Below, piece by piece: positions 7,031 to 17,500 of a DNA stretch of 64,000 nucleotides. Position numbers and translations under genes: made by a program. Under the pieces are notes generated by a model. That model was not told where the DNA came from. It did no database searches and saw only the letters and a list, made by a program, of their open reading frames with translations. Source of the stretch: Candidatus Bathyarchaeota archaeon (GTDB lineage Archaea > Thermoproteota > Bathyarchaeia > Bathyarchaeales > SOJC01); assembly GCA_026014805.1 (NCBI GenBank), contig JAOZHR010000020.1:1-64000 (forward strand), written 5' to 3'. The number at the start of each line of letters is the position of its first letter. The first letter of the stretch is position 1.

Positions 7031-8050
7031 ATGACATTTATGCGCACTTGGAAAGCTGCTAAGAATGCTCTTGAGTGTGTCTTTGAAGCTGTTGTCGGGG
7101 AAAGAGCCGTCATAGTTTGTGATGATGATAAAGCAGAAGTTGGAGAGGCTTTCTCTCGAGGGGCGTTAGCTTTAGGACTTTGGGGAAGACTTGTTACTCT
7201 AGAAACAACAAAAGGGTTCAGAAAAGAGGTCCCCAAACATCTTCTCGAAGTTCTAAGTGCAAAGCCTGACATATACATTAACCTGCTACGAGGGATTAGA
7301 GAAGAGACGCCGTTCAGAATCAAGCTTATTCATTTAGAGACCAGGGACAAAAGGTCTCGTCTGGGACACTGCCCAGGAGTAACCTTAGATATGCTTAGTG
7401 AAGGGGCCTTAGCGTTGACTGTGGAAGAACATGAAAAGATGCAGGATTTTGCGCAAAGGCTAATGTTAAAATTAGATCAAACAACTAAGGTTGAAGTAAC
7501 ATCTCCTTCAGGCACCGAGCTCACATTTAGCACCGAGGGAAGACCATTCTTCACCGACACCGCCATTGATTGGAAGAAGATGAAATGGATGAACCTGCCT
7601 ACGGGAGAGGTCATAGTAGCACCTGTTGAAAACTCGCTGGAAGGCACACTTGTATGTGACATGGCTATCGGCGGAGTTGGACCCTTGAAAAGCCCTGTTG
7701 AGTTTATAGTGAAAAAAGGCATAGCGAAGGATACTAGTTCACAAGACAAGGAGACGTTGCAGCAAGTTAACAATACCATGGAGACGGATGCATGGGCAAA
7801 AGTTGTAGGTGAGTTTGCTTTCGGAATAAATCCCAAGGCGAGGTTCGTTGAGGAATTTCTGGAAGCAGAGAAAATTCTCGGGACAATCCATATTGCCTTT
7901 GGACACAACACTGACATGCCTGGCGGAAAGAATCCGTCCAGCAACCACATGGATTTACTGGTCTCTGAGCCAACGGTAAAAGTAACCAAGAGAAACGGAG
8001 AGATAATAGAAGTTCTGAAAGATGGAGAGTTTAAAATTCGGTGGAAATGA
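7031..8050 (+). CDS. M29-type metal-dependent aminopeptidase
   Basis: Leucyl/aminopeptidase T family (M29): dimeric enzymes using two metal ions to remove N-terminal residues. The C-terminal half carries the metal site: NLPTGEVIVAPVE (Glu), GEFAFGINP (Glu), GTIHIAFGHNTDMPGG (two His) and SSNHMDLLV (His, Asp). The N-terminal half has AVIVCDDDKAEVGEAFSRGA. The 339-residue length fits the shorter archaeal members. The start ATG follows GTGAG closely. Monocistronic between the polB remnant and ilvA. Confidence 0.85.
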   Translation: MTFMRTWKAAKNALECVFEAVVGERAVIVCDDDKAEVGEAFSRGALALGLWGRLVTLETTKGFRKEVPKHLLEVLSAKPDIYINLLRGIREETPFRIKLIHLETRDKRSRLGHCPGVTLDMLSEGALALTVEEHEKMQDFAQRLMLKLDQTTKVEVTSPSGTELTFSTEGRPFFTDTAIDWKKMKWMNLPTGEVIVAPVENSLEGTLVCDMAIGGVGPLKSPVEFIVKKGIAKDTSSQDKETLQQVNNTMETDAWAKVVGEFAFGINPKARFVEEFLEAEKILGTIHIAFGHNTDMPGGKNPSSNHMDLLVSEPTVKVTKRNGEIIEVLKDGEFKIRWK

Positions 8051-8131
8051 ACACATACATACGCGTAGGCATCATTGAACTTTAATCTCCCAACCTATCA
8101 ACCTCATTTCATCCACATTCACTTCATGTTT

Positions 8132-8143
8132 GCGACGTACATC
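8132..8143 (+). repeat. Fourth intergenic copy of GCGACGTACATC
   Basis: An exact 12-mer match to the copies at 1215 and 1635. It lies in the 250-bp gene-free spacer before ilvA, which otherwise shows nothing convincing. Confidence 0.7.
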
Positions 8144-8300
8144 GTATGCACCACTGGCAAGAGGTCAAATCCCACGCACCCGTTACAAATTAACTCATGA
8201 ACGGGCCTACTCATGATTTCCAAATACTTTTCTAGTTAGAGACAGAGACGTACTCGAAACAGTTTTCTATGGAAGGCTCCACTTTAGTTTCGGTTACAGC

Positions 8301-9299
8301 GTGATAAATCTCAGAGATGTAAAAGATGCAAGAGAAACAATAAGAAATCTAGTCAAGAGAACACCTCTAGTGCGTTCTCAATCTTTAAGCGATTTTTGTG
8401 AGGGGCAGGTGTACCTGAAACTTGAAAATCTGCAAATAACTAACTCTTTCAAGATAAGAGGCGCTCTTAACAAGATGCTGCATCTGAATATCGAAAAAAT
8501 GAAACAAGGAGTTGTCACCGCCTCTACAGGAAACCACGCCCTAGCAGTTGCCATCGCCGCAGAAAGGTTAAACATTCCCGTCAAAATAATAGTTCCAGAG
8601 AATACGTCTAAGGCGAAAATCGGTAAAATCAGGAAACATAATGTAGAACCAATTCTATACGGAGAAATTTACGACGAAGCAGAACAGAAAGCGATAGAGC
8701 TAGCAAGGAAAGACGGGTTAATCTATATCTCTCCCTACAACGACCGATTTGTTATCGCAGGGCAGGGAACAATTGGACTAGAAATTCTTGAAGATTTACC
8801 AGATGTCGATACTATAATAGTGCCTGTTGGAGGTGGAGGTTTAATTTCAGGAATAAGCCTCGTCATAAAAACCGTTAAACCGGCCGTGAAAATTTTGGGA
8901 GTGCAATCAGAGGCTTCGCCAGCCATGTATGAATCATTGAAAGCCGGCAAAATTGTTGATGTAGAAATGAAGGAATCTATCGCAGATGGCTTGTTTGGGG
9001 GTATCGAAAAGGGATCTCTCACGTTCGAGATTGTCAGAAACTATGTTGACGAGCTCTTGTTGTGTAAAGAGGAAACAATAAAAAGAGCAATCTGTTTGCT
9101 TTGGGCTAAGGAAAAACAGGTTTCAGAAGGTGCGGGAGCCGCTGCTATTGCTCCAATAATAGAAAATAAACGCGTGTTCACGGCAAAAACGGTCGTTGCT
9201 GTGATAAGTGGAGGAAACATCGAAGAAAAGCTCTTCCGTGACCTAGTAGCTTCAGAAACGAACAATCGTACGCGCAAAAACATGCGACCTGAGAATTGA
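8301..9299 (+). CDS. ilvA: Threonine ammonia-lyase (threonine dehydratase)
   Basis: PLP enzyme converting L-threonine to 2-oxobutanoate and ammonia, the first step of isoleucine synthesis by this route, or catabolic. The PLP lysine is in NSFKIRGALNKM, the substrate loop is TASTGNHALAVA, and the phosphate-binding glycine run is VPVGGGGLISG. At 332 residues it lacks a C-terminal ACT regulatory domain, so it resembles the short TdcB/serine racemase-like form rather than allosteric IlvA. It starts at GTG, with no strong ribosome binding site. Confidence 0.9.
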   Translation: MINLRDVKDARETIRNLVKRTPLVRSQSLSDFCEGQVYLKLENLQITNSFKIRGALNKMLHLNIEKMKQGVVTASTGNHALAVAIAAERLNIPVKIIVPENTSKAKIGKIRKHNVEPILYGEIYDEAEQKAIELARKDGLIYISPYNDRFVIAGQGTIGLEILEDLPDVDTIIVPVGGGGLISGISLVIKTVKPAVKILGVQSEASPAMYESLKAGKIVDVEMKESIADGLFGGIEKGSLTFEIVRNYVDELLLCKEETIKRAICLLWAKEKQVSEGAGAAAIAPIIENKRVFTAKTVVAVISGGNIEEKLFRDLVASETNNRTRKNMRPEN

Positions 9300-9442
9300 A
9301 TTGACGATTTGCATCTCTTGTTACAGCTCATCTAGAACAAGGTAGACTGCGGAGGAAATTTCCACGCTTTAGTGGGGTTTATGTCTCTCTATGTTAATTT
9401 TTTAGTTCTTTACTCTGTTTTGCAGAGAATATCGCGAGTTGG

Positions 9443-9652
9443 TTATTTACTCTGTTTTTCTTCTTCCATTTCCAGCGTTAATGAACCTTTGTAGCCACAT
9501 TTCTCGCATACATATTGCTCCGGCAGAAGCCAAAGATCGAATTTACTTGACAGATGTATGTATGGGTTGCCGCATTTCGGACAGTGTTTTCTGGTTGGAT
9601 TTCTACGTTTCAGACTGCTAAGCATTTCACGCAAAGTTCGTAGCTTACTCAA
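9443..9652 (-). CDS. Small zinc-ribbon protein
   Basis: A 69-residue protein with two C-x2-C knuckles (HCPKCGNPY and YVCEKCGYKG) about 22 residues apart, a classic zinc ribbon, preceded by a basic helix and followed by an acidic tail. It lies 18 bp downstream of the SUI1 gene on the same strand, so it is probably cotranscribed. Function unknown; association with translation or transcription is inference from fold and neighbour. Confidence 0.65.
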   Translation of the reverse strand: MSKLRTLREMLSSLKRRNPTRKHCPKCGNPYIHLSSKFDLWLLPEQYVCEKCGYKGSLTLEMEEEKQSK

Positions 9653-9670
9653 GTTTTGTTCGCCTTGGCT

Positions 9671-9979
9671 TCATTGAAGTTCTATGTTTTGTTCCGGAAA
9701 ACCTAGCCGCATGAGAAATGTTTTGACTCTGTCTCGGTGGTCTCCTTGAAGAATTATTTGGTTGTTTTTGGCGGTTCCGCCGCATGCACAGAAGTTCTTA
9801 AGCTTCTTCGCTAGTTGTCCAAGGTCTTGGGTTTTATCATCAATGCCCTCGATTATTGTTGCCGGTTTTCCCCATTTGCGGCTTTCTCGGCGTATTTTTA
9901 TGCGTTGTTGTTCCTTGCTGATTTCTCCGCACACACATATGTCTTTTGGGAGTCCGCATGTTGGACAAATTTCTGCCAT
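9671..9979 (-). CDS. Translation initiation factor aIF1 (SUI1)
   Basis: SUI1/eIF1 family factor that monitors start-codon selection on the small ribosomal subunit. The C-terminal SUI1 core is clear: ATIIEGIDDKTQDLGQLAKK, CACGGTAKNN, ILQGDHRDRVKTFL. An N-terminal CPTCGLPKDICVCGE zinc knuckle is present, as in many archaeal members. A start three codons earlier (9988) is possible; M-A-E-I-C-P-T is the common N terminus. Confidence 0.92.
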   Translation of the reverse strand: MAEICPTCGLPKDICVCGEISKEQQRIKIRRESRKWGKPATIIEGIDDKTQDLGQLAKKLKNFCACGGTAKNNQIILQGDHRDRVKTFLMRLGFPEQNIELQ

Positions 9980-10219
9980 GTTGCTCAACTAGCTAAAGAA
10001 TGTTGGCGATATTTAAGATTTTCAATGCTAAAATATGAACTTGGACAGTATGGAGTTTAGCGCGTTTAACTGTGTAGGTTATTAATTCGTTTGTCTGGAT
10101 GCACGCGTGCAGGCGAATTGAGCAAGTGCATAAAGAATAGCGGCATTCGTGCGTAAGGCAAGAATTTTGACCTGAACAGTTGCTTTGGGATTCTAAAGCA
10201 GGAAGGAAAAATATGTGAA

Positions 10220-10230
10220 CTTAAATAAGC
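10220..10230 (+). promoter_or_regulatory. TATA box of the RPA-like gene
   Basis: CTTAAATAAGC about 50 bp before the ATG at 10277 would place transcription start near 10250. This favours 10277 over the in-frame ATG at 10247. Confidence 0.55.
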
Positions 10231-10276
10231 TTATGGCAAATTATCCATGTGTGTTAGGCATCGTTGTGAAAATAGA

Positions 10277-11131
10277 ATGGTTGTCGAAGAAATAATACAG
10301 CGCATCCTTTCGCATCAGCATGGTTTGACTCGTGAAGAAGTAGTGATGGCTATAGAGAAGAAGAAGGATGCTAGTGGAGGATTCCTGACAGATGAAGCCT
10401 CTGCGCGGCTGGTGGCCACAGAGTGTGGAGTGAAAATTGAATTTAAGAAGCCCCTTCCAAGAATTTACATTCGCCAGCTTGTTTCTGGCCTAACTGATGT
10501 AACTGTTTCTGGTCGTGTACTGCTTGTTAGCACGCTACATGTATTTCCTCGACCAAACGGAGACGGTCAGGTAGCACGGCTTCTAATTGCAGACAAGACA
10601 GGTTCTATTGAGGTTGTTTTATGGAATGAAAAAGCAGAATTCACTAGGAAAATTAAACTTAGACAGATAGTCAAAGTCTCGCATGGATATGTTCGGCGGT
10701 CTAGACGTGGCGAGATGGAATTACATGTCGGACAGCGAGGCGGCATCCAAGTTGCTCCTTCTGACGTAGAGGCAAGCGACTTCCCCTCTATCAATGATTT
10801 CGTCGAAAAGATTGCTAATATAACTGAAGTGCGCAGAAAGGTCAACGTAGAAGGAGTGATTCAAAGTGTATATTCAGCGTCCACATTTCAGCGGCAAGAT
10901 GAAACACAAGGTCGAGTAATGCGAATGGTGCTAAAGGATAAAACTGGGCAGATTCCTGTTGTGTTTTGGAATGAGAAGGTTGAAAATGTGGTTGACGCGA
11001 AGGAGGGAATGGCTGTTTTGCTGATGAATGTGAAAGTGAGAAAGAACCGTCGAGATGGACTGCTAGAGTTGCATGTAGATGATTTTGCTAATGTAGAAAT
11101 TCTAGATAGCCCAGAAAACTTCCGCATTTAA
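10277..11131 (+). CDS. RPA-like single-stranded DNA-binding protein (two OB folds)
   Basis: Replication protein A homologue binding single-stranded DNA during replication and repair. After an N-terminal helical region (about 75 residues) come two OB folds of the RPA70/archaeal RPA type: VTVSGRVLLVS...LLIADKTGSIEVVLWNEKAEF and VNVEGVIQSVYS...MVLKDKTGQIPVVFWNEKVE. The repeated D-K-T-G-x-I-x-V-V-x-W-N-E-K strand pair is the signature. There is no C-terminal zinc finger, so it is a short form. Monocistronic. Confidence 0.85.
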   Translation: MVVEEIIQRILSHQHGLTREEVVMAIEKKKDASGGFLTDEASARLVATECGVKIEFKKPLPRIYIRQLVSGLTDVTVSGRVLLVSTLHVFPRPNGDGQVARLLIADKTGSIEVVLWNEKAEFTRKIKLRQIVKVSHGYVRRSRRGEMELHVGQRGGIQVAPSDVEASDFPSINDFVEKIANITEVRRKVNVEGVIQSVYSASTFQRQDETQGRVMRMVLKDKTGQIPVVFWNEKVENVVDAKEGMAVLLMNVKVRKNRRDGLLELHVDDFANVEILDSPENFRI

Positions 11132-11287
11132 TATTTGAAGGGAAGGTAAGGACAGCTTTTATTGAAGGAACTGCAGCTAGAAACCCTACACTTAGAAATC
11201 ACTACTAGAAGTTGAGCAGTAATTGTGGAAACATTTATTTCAAGAAGCTACGCACAATATACCTCTCTCTTGAATTGGTGAGTGAAT

Positions 11288-12589
11288 ATGGAAACAAATC
11301 AGATTTCTCTTCCCGTCGACGAATTACCTAAAAAATGGTATAATATTGCGCCCGATCTGCCGGAGCCTTTGCCTCCTCCTAAAGAACCTGAAAGTGGGCC
11401 TTCTCGGATGGAATTTTTAGGGAGGACGATGGTTCATGAATGTTTAGGACAAGAGGCTTCTACTGACCGTTGGATTCCCATCCCTGAGGAAATTAGGGAG
11501 CTCTACATTCAAGCTGGCAGACCTAGACCTTTGAATAGAGCAAGAAGACTTGAAAGGCAACTTGGACTGAAAAAGGTAAGGTTGTATTACAAGCGTGAAG
11601 ACTTGTCACCAACTGGGTCTCATAAGGTGAATACTGCCCTAGCTCAAGCCTATTTTGCCGCGAAGGAAGGCAAGACAGCGTTGGTGACAGAAACTGGCGC
11701 GGGGCAGTGGGGTAGCGCATTGTCCTACGCAGCAAGGTTAATGGGGTTAGATTGCGTGGTTTTTTGGGTCAGAGCGGTTTATAATTGGAAGACTGATCGT
11801 AGGACGTTCATGAAACTTTTTGGCGCGACAGTTCATGCTTCGCCTAGTAAAGAGACGAAAATAGGCAGAGAGTTGTTGGCTAAGGATTCGAATCATCCGG
11901 GTTCGTTAGGAATTGCAGTTTCTGAAGGGCTAGAATGTGCCAGTTCGCGTGAAGGTTCAGTTTATTGTTTAGGTTCAGTGTTGAATCATGTCCTCATCCA
12001 TCAGTCAGTAATTGGCTTGGAGACCATTGAGCAGTTCAAACTAGTGGATGATGAACCCGATTTAATTGTGGGTTGTCTGGGTGGAGGTTCGAATTTCGGA
12101 GGGATTGCATTGCCTTTTGCAGGTGAAGTTTTGCATGGTAAGCGTGAGTGCGAGTTTTTGGCAGCGCAGTCTAACGCTGCTCCTAATCTTGTGAAGGGAG
12201 AGTATAGGTATGATTTTGGGGATGTTGCTGAGCATACTCCATTGTTAAAAATGTTTACATTAGGTCACCGTACTGAGATGGTGCCGATTAGAGCGGATGG
12301 GCTACGGTATCATGCTGCTGCACCGTTAGTGAGCGCGTTGCGAAACCGTAACATGGTGAAGGCGGTGGCATATCCAACGGATGAGAGAGTGACTTTTGAA
12401 GCGGCGAGGATATTTTTACAGAGTGAGGGATGGTTGATTGCACCAGAATCGGCGTATGCAGTAAGAGCTAGCATAGATGAGGCTTTGAAGGCGGAAAAAG
12501 CAGGTGAAGAAAAAATTATTTGCATGAATATTAGTGGACATGGTTTTTTGGATATAGAAGCGTATAGGGACAAGCTTAATATTAGCTGA
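11288..12589 (+). CDS. trpB2: Tryptophan synthase beta chain, TrpB2 type
   Basis: PLP enzyme condensing indole and serine to tryptophan. The long form (about 433 residues) with the N-terminal extension (ISLPVDELPKKWYNIAPDLP) is TrpB2, common in archaea and usually without a TrpA partner. The PLP lysine is in LSPTGSHKVNTALAQA; TETGAGQWGSAL and the phosphate loop GCLGGGSNFGG are intact. No trpA or other trp gene is near, so it is an orphan and may act on free indole or in salvage. ATG 11288 has GGTGAG five bases upstream; a GTG at 11282 is the alternative. Confidence 0.93.
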   Translation: METNQISLPVDELPKKWYNIAPDLPEPLPPPKEPESGPSRMEFLGRTMVHECLGQEASTDRWIPIPEEIRELYIQAGRPRPLNRARRLERQLGLKKVRLYYKREDLSPTGSHKVNTALAQAYFAAKEGKTALVTETGAGQWGSALSYAARLMGLDCVVFWVRAVYNWKTDRRTFMKLFGATVHASPSKETKIGRELLAKDSNHPGSLGIAVSEGLECASSREGSVYCLGSVLNHVLIHQSVIGLETIEQFKLVDDEPDLIVGCLGGGSNFGGIALPFAGEVLHGKRECEFLAAQSNAAPNLVKGEYRYDFGDVAEHTPLLKMFTLGHRTEMVPIRADGLRYHAAAPLVSALRNRNMVKAVAYPTDERVTFEAARIFLQSEGWLIAPESAYAVRASIDEALKAEKAGEEKIICMNISGHGFLDIEAYRDKLNIS

Positions 12590-12779
12590 GTAGGCTGGCA
12601 TTGTTGGTTCGCCTAGACTAGATCCTATGCAATATGCTCTAATAGAGCCTCAAACAAAGTGCTGATGACTGTCGTATATGATTGTTTTAGCACATCAAAA
12701 CGAAAGAATCTCTTGAGCGGTATGCTTTTATTTGGCTGACTTACACATACCTAACCACTAGAAAGGAGACTAATCAGCA

Positions 12780-13535
12780 TTGTTTAAGGTTAAAATGACC
12801 AATGCAAAGCTCCTACGAGACATGTTCCAAGCCATAGCTATCCTCGTAGACGAGGCCACTTTCAACCTAAACCCCGAAGACATCCAACTCCGCGCTATGG
12901 ACCCCAGCCGCGTTGCCATGATAGACTTCCAATGGCCCAAAACCATCTTCGACGAATACGAATGCGACCAACCCCAAAAAATGTGCATAAACATAACCGA
13001 GCTACTCAAGCTACTCCGAAGAACAGGCAAAGACGAGACCGTAGAACTATCCCTAAACCCTGAAACCGCTCGTCTCCAAATCGCAATTACAGGCAGATAC
13101 ACGCGCACCTTCAACATGCCCACATTAGAACCTCAAGAAGAAGAAGTTCCAACCCCAAAAATAACCTTCAAAGTCGAAGCCAAAATAACCACAGATGGAC
13201 TACGCCAAGCCATCGAAGACGCTCAACTAGTAAGTGACCATGTACGCATTGAAGCCGACACTGAAAAATTAACCCTCCAAGCCACGGGAGACCTCATGGG
13301 CGCCACTATAGAACTCAAGAAAGGAAGCGACGCACTCCTAGACCTCCAAACCCAAGAACCAGCCAAAGCCACCTTCAGCCTCAGCTACCTCGCCGAAATC
13401 ATCAAAGCAGCCTCAGCCACCAGTGAAATCGCAACCCTCCAATTCGCAAACGACATGCCTATACGCATCGACTTCCAACAACCACAAGAGGGAAAACTCA
13501 CCTTCTACCTAGCCCCACGCATAGAAGTAGAATAG
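12780..13535 (+). CDS. pcn: DNA polymerase sliding clamp (PCNA)
   Basis: Ring-shaped processivity factor for PolD, Fen1, ligase and others. The start is TTG: M-F-K-V-K-M-T-N-A-K-L-L. Typical features are QLRAMDPSRVAMIDFQWP, the interdomain region after FNMPTLEPQEEEVP and the C-terminal FYLAPRIEVE. The 251-residue length is normal. GGAG lies upstream at rather long spacing. Five bases separate it from priL, so the two form one operon. The coding strand is strikingly rich in A and C compared with TrpB2 just before it. Confidence 0.96.
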   Translation: MFKVKMTNAKLLRDMFQAIAILVDEATFNLNPEDIQLRAMDPSRVAMIDFQWPKTIFDEYECDQPQKMCINITELLKLLRRTGKDETVELSLNPETARLQIAITGRYTRTFNMPTLEPQEEEVPTPKITFKVEAKITTDGLRQAIEDAQLVSDHVRIEADTEKLTLQATGDLMGATIELKKGSDALLDLQTQEPAKATFSLSYLAEIIKAASATSEIATLQFANDMPIRIDFQQPQEGKLTFYLAPRIEVE

Positions 13536-13539
13536 CCGC

Positions 13540-14586
13540 ATGCCCTTCACAACATACGACCTAGCTAAATACCCCTTTCTCCCCCAAGCCGCAAACTACA
13601 TCAAACAACTAGATTTAACCATACAAGAACTAGCAGAAACCCCCATGCAAGAAATCCTCAAACACGCTGAAAAACGCATAACCCAATCCTTCCAAACCTT
13701 CCCCCAAACAGCATACCACCCAAAAAACCCCAACATAGAAATCCCCTCATTTCCCGTAGCAATCATGATCGTCACTGCCATCAAAGACAAATACCTCAAA
13801 AAAAGATACGCCCTCTACGAAGCAAAAAAAACCTACGAACACCTAAAGGAAGAAAAACAACAAAAGAAAACCCTAGAAATCGCAAAATTCTTCAACTGGA
13901 ACATCTCCCAAACCAACGCTGGAACATACCCTTTCACACTCCACTTCACAAACTACCTACAAAACACCACAACTCTCCAACAATCAGAATGGAAACTCAT
14001 AAACAGACAACTCAGCAAAGGCAAAGTCCACCTCACCACACGCGAAGTCTGCCGCCTCCTCCAAGAAGAAATACGACGACATGTAGAGGCGAAACTTGAC
14101 ACAAAAGTTAGTTCACTGCCCCCAGAAATTAGAGCAATAGCAGAAAAACTCAAAAATACCTTTATGGCCCGCAAAGGGGCAATCAAACTAGAAGAATACC
14201 CAAAAACAGTAGACGTCGAAGCCTTCCCTCCATGTATAAAAGCGCTCTACAACTCCATATCCAGCGGTCATCACCTCTCCCACATCGGCCGCTTCACCCT
14301 AACCACATTCCTAGTAAACATAGGCATGACCACCGAAAATGTCCTCGACCTCTTCCGAACACTCTCCGACTTCAACGAACGCCTCACAAGATACCAAGTG
14401 GAACACATTGCAGGCCAGAGAGGATCAAGAACAAAATACAAACCCCCAAGATGCTCCACGCTCAAAACCCATGGCGTTTGCATCAGTCCAGACGAAAACT
14501 GCAAAAGGATAAGACATCCCCTAGCACATTACCTTAGAAAACTAAGGATAAAACAACTCAAGCAAGGAAGGGAAAAAGAAGCTTAA
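13540..14586 (+). CDS. priL: DNA primase large subunit (PriL)
   Basis: Non-catalytic primase subunit that holds the 4Fe-4S cluster and controls primer initiation and length. The C-terminal domain shows the cluster cysteines: EAFPPCIKALY, then PRCSTLKTHGVCISPDENC. HLSHIGRFTLTTFLVNIGM is the family's conserved helix pair. The N-terminal half is helical and Lys/Gln rich. Partner PriS is 13 kb away at 27429. The 3' end overlaps the convergent membrane gene by 29 bp. It shares the A/C-rich coding strand of PCNA. Confidence 0.93.
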   Translation: MPFTTYDLAKYPFLPQAANYIKQLDLTIQELAETPMQEILKHAEKRITQSFQTFPQTAYHPKNPNIEIPSFPVAIMIVTAIKDKYLKKRYALYEAKKTYEHLKEEKQQKKTLEIAKFFNWNISQTNAGTYPFTLHFTNYLQNTTTLQQSEWKLINRQLSKGKVHLTTREVCRLLQEEIRRHVEAKLDTKVSSLPPEIRAIAEKLKNTFMARKGAIKLEEYPKTVDVEAFPPCIKALYNSISSGHHLSHIGRFTLTTFLVNIGMTTENVLDLFRTLSDFNERLTRYQVEHIAGQRGSRTKYKPPRCSTLKTHGVCISPDENCKRIRHPLAHYLRKLRIKQLKQGREKEA

Positions 14587-17500
14587 CTCTTTTTTTGATA
14601 AACTCAACTATCTTCCACCTCTTCCTTACCCAGGGCCAAACAGAATATGCAATGCATGCGAGAAAAGCCCCCGCAGAAATAGTTGCCCCATAATAAAACC
14701 ATCTCTGAGGTTCATACTCAATAGTGACACTCAACTGACCTGTACGATTAATCCAGAAACCGTTTATTACGCCGTATAAAGTGGTGCTTGAAACTTTTTC
14801 ACCATTGACATAAGCAACCCACAAAGGATCATAAGTTTCGGCAAAGGCAAGTGTGAAAGAGCATGTAGCGTTGACGTTTACAATGTATTTTGTTGGATTT
14901 ATTTTTGTCTGGTTTATTATTTCAGCGGGTTTTTGCTCTGCTGCAAATATATCTTGTAGGGTTTCGTTGGAATTTTGTGTGGAGAATAGATATATCACGT
15001 CGAGTTCAGCATTCGTTGGAGTTGTAATTTGTATTTTATGCTTGCCTTTGTCTAAGTATATTGGGTCAACATAGTTCCAGTTGAGTCTAGTTGAGTTAAT
15101 TGTGTACGTTTGGTTGTCTATTGCTATTTGGATTTGACCTTTTGATCTTGTTGCTATTCTGTATTGGCTTGGTTTTAGTATGGTAATGTTTTGCCAGACT
15201 GTTGAGCTCTGGTTTAAGATTAGTATTTGTCCGTTACTTGCCGCCCCACCATATCTGCTTGATTTTGTAGCGTTCTTGTAATAGAGATCCTTTTCTGCTT
15301 CAAATATGTAGATTGTTCTTTTGTTTTGGAGGTTTTTTTCTAATTGGTCTTGGGTTTTTTGATATTCTTGCTTCGGGATTAATGCGAAAAGGTTGACTGC
15401 GTTGAATCCTTTGATGTTTGTTAATATTATCTTGTGTTGTCCCTGTTCTAGACGTACTGTGTCGATTTCTTTCCATGAGAATGTGTTCAGTTGGTGTTTT
15501 GTCGGCATAGTATATTGCATATCATCAAGTTGGATTCCTATTTCTCCCCCTTTTTGGTTTGGGAAATAGCGAATTAGAAACACGTAGTTGTCCGTTTCTG
15601 CCACTTTGAGCGACATTTCTAGGGCGACGGATTTGGAGATTTCGTGCAGATCATTGTCGTTGAGCGTTAGATTTTCTTTCATGGTTGGCGTTGCCCATGT
15701 GAAGACTAGACCTTTTCCATAATCGAATTGCCAATTTTCTATTTCAATCTCCTTCAGATATGAGCACCATTCCACGCTAGATCTATGGATTGCTGTTTTA
15801 GACCATAGTGTTGAGGGGTTGGAATGGAAAGTCGCCTCATATGGAGCGATTACAACCTTTTTTCTGCTTAAGAGTGAGAAATCATTGGCTTTAGGTGTCA
15901 ATATCACATTATCAGAAAGATTTGGGTTGTCCCCATCTATTGTCCTTTGATCCAAAAACGATATGCACGAAATTGTTGGGTTAAAGGATTCAATAAAGGA
16001 TAGTGAATTTAAGATTTCAAATCCGCTGCCAGTCACCAAGTAACTTGAGCCAGGAATGTAGATGTGAGGCGATTCATTTCTATTCTCAAAGATGTAGATA
16101 ATTCCATCCTGCTTAATAATTTGAACGTCCTTTTGAGAATTTAACGCTCCTGCCAAGTCTCCGTTCCCCATAGAGTCGTGAAAGATTATATATCGCACAT
16201 TCACAAAAGTGAGATATTTCCCAAAAACTTCTGTTCTATTGCTCAATAGGATATGAAGTGCATATTCATAGAGATATCTTGATTGCAATTGAGAAATCCC
16301 TGCTACTGGTTTTGCACTTGAATACGCATCGAACGGGCCAATAAGGCTATCAGGCGCCCATGTAGTTCCTTGTCCAGTAAGTTTAGGCAACCATAGAACT
16401 TTAATGTCAAAGGGGTCATCTTCAAGCCATTCATTTGTTGAATAAAATTCGTTTGGAACAACTACCGGTTTAAGGGGCCCGCCAAAATAATTATGTGCGG
16501 TGGGAGCTACATAGATGAAAAGAAGAAAGACGAGTAAAGTCCCAAATAGCACATTCATCGTACGCATACGCTTCTCTTGAAACTTGAGGTTCTTCTGATT
16601 AGTTGTACGTAGTAGATGCGGTAATTTATTCATCAAACCCGCCGAAGCTAACCCCATCATTATTGCGTATATGAAATTCAGAAGAAATCCCCATTTGTCT
16701 GGGTCCCTTAACAGCCACGAAAATTTATTGACAAAAGGAATACTGAAACAGAATTCTTCATAAACAAAAGGAATTGGATTGTTTGTTCCACTTTGAAGAA
16801 AAATCACTGCAACGACAACTAAAGCCATGTATACCACTTTTCTTTCCTTTTTATGTAACAGCAGTGAGGAGAAACAGATAATCGGTATCAAGAAACTCGT
16901 CGTTTTCCAAAGAGAATCCAAAGACGAATTGGCAAAAGAGTAATCAACCTTTGGGTTCCAATAGCTTATAAGTCTAAGCGCGTTTAGAAAACTGCTTCTT
17001 CTACTAAGCATTCGTAAATTTTCAACTGTAAAAACGTACGTAGGTTGTGGCAAGCTTGAGATTGAATAAGACACTAAAGGTAATATCCAATAAGAGTTAA
17101 AGGAAACATATAAAATTAGGAACAATGCGAAATTCAACGTGATCGTCTTTCTCTGATTTTTCTGCACGCTAGGCGGAAACAACAATCTGTATAAATATAG
17201 CAAGGATAGCAAGAGAGATATGAAGACGATCGAATGGATTGCTGTCGAACATAATGTAAATGTGATTGCGGCAAGAAAACCATATTTCAGATCTACTCTT
17301 CTGTGTCTGAGCATTTTTATGAAAAACATAACTATCAACGGAACAAGGCTGTAGCTAGTGAGTAAAAATCGATGAGAAATTCTATTCATCACCCATGGAT
17401 TGAACGCATACAAGATCGCAGATGCAAAACTGCAAATAAATAGTCCTTCTTTTTCTACATAGTTACCTAAAATTTCTCGCGCAAAAATATACATAGAGAA

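Noticed and set aside
8160-8192. tRNA T-arm-like sequence (GAGGTCAAATCCCAC)
   Set aside because: No acceptor, D or anticodon arm fits around it.
12660-12745. C/D-box-like RNA (TGATGA and CTGA) before pcn
   Set aside because: Box spacing and terminal stem are not convincing, and such short boxes arise by chance.
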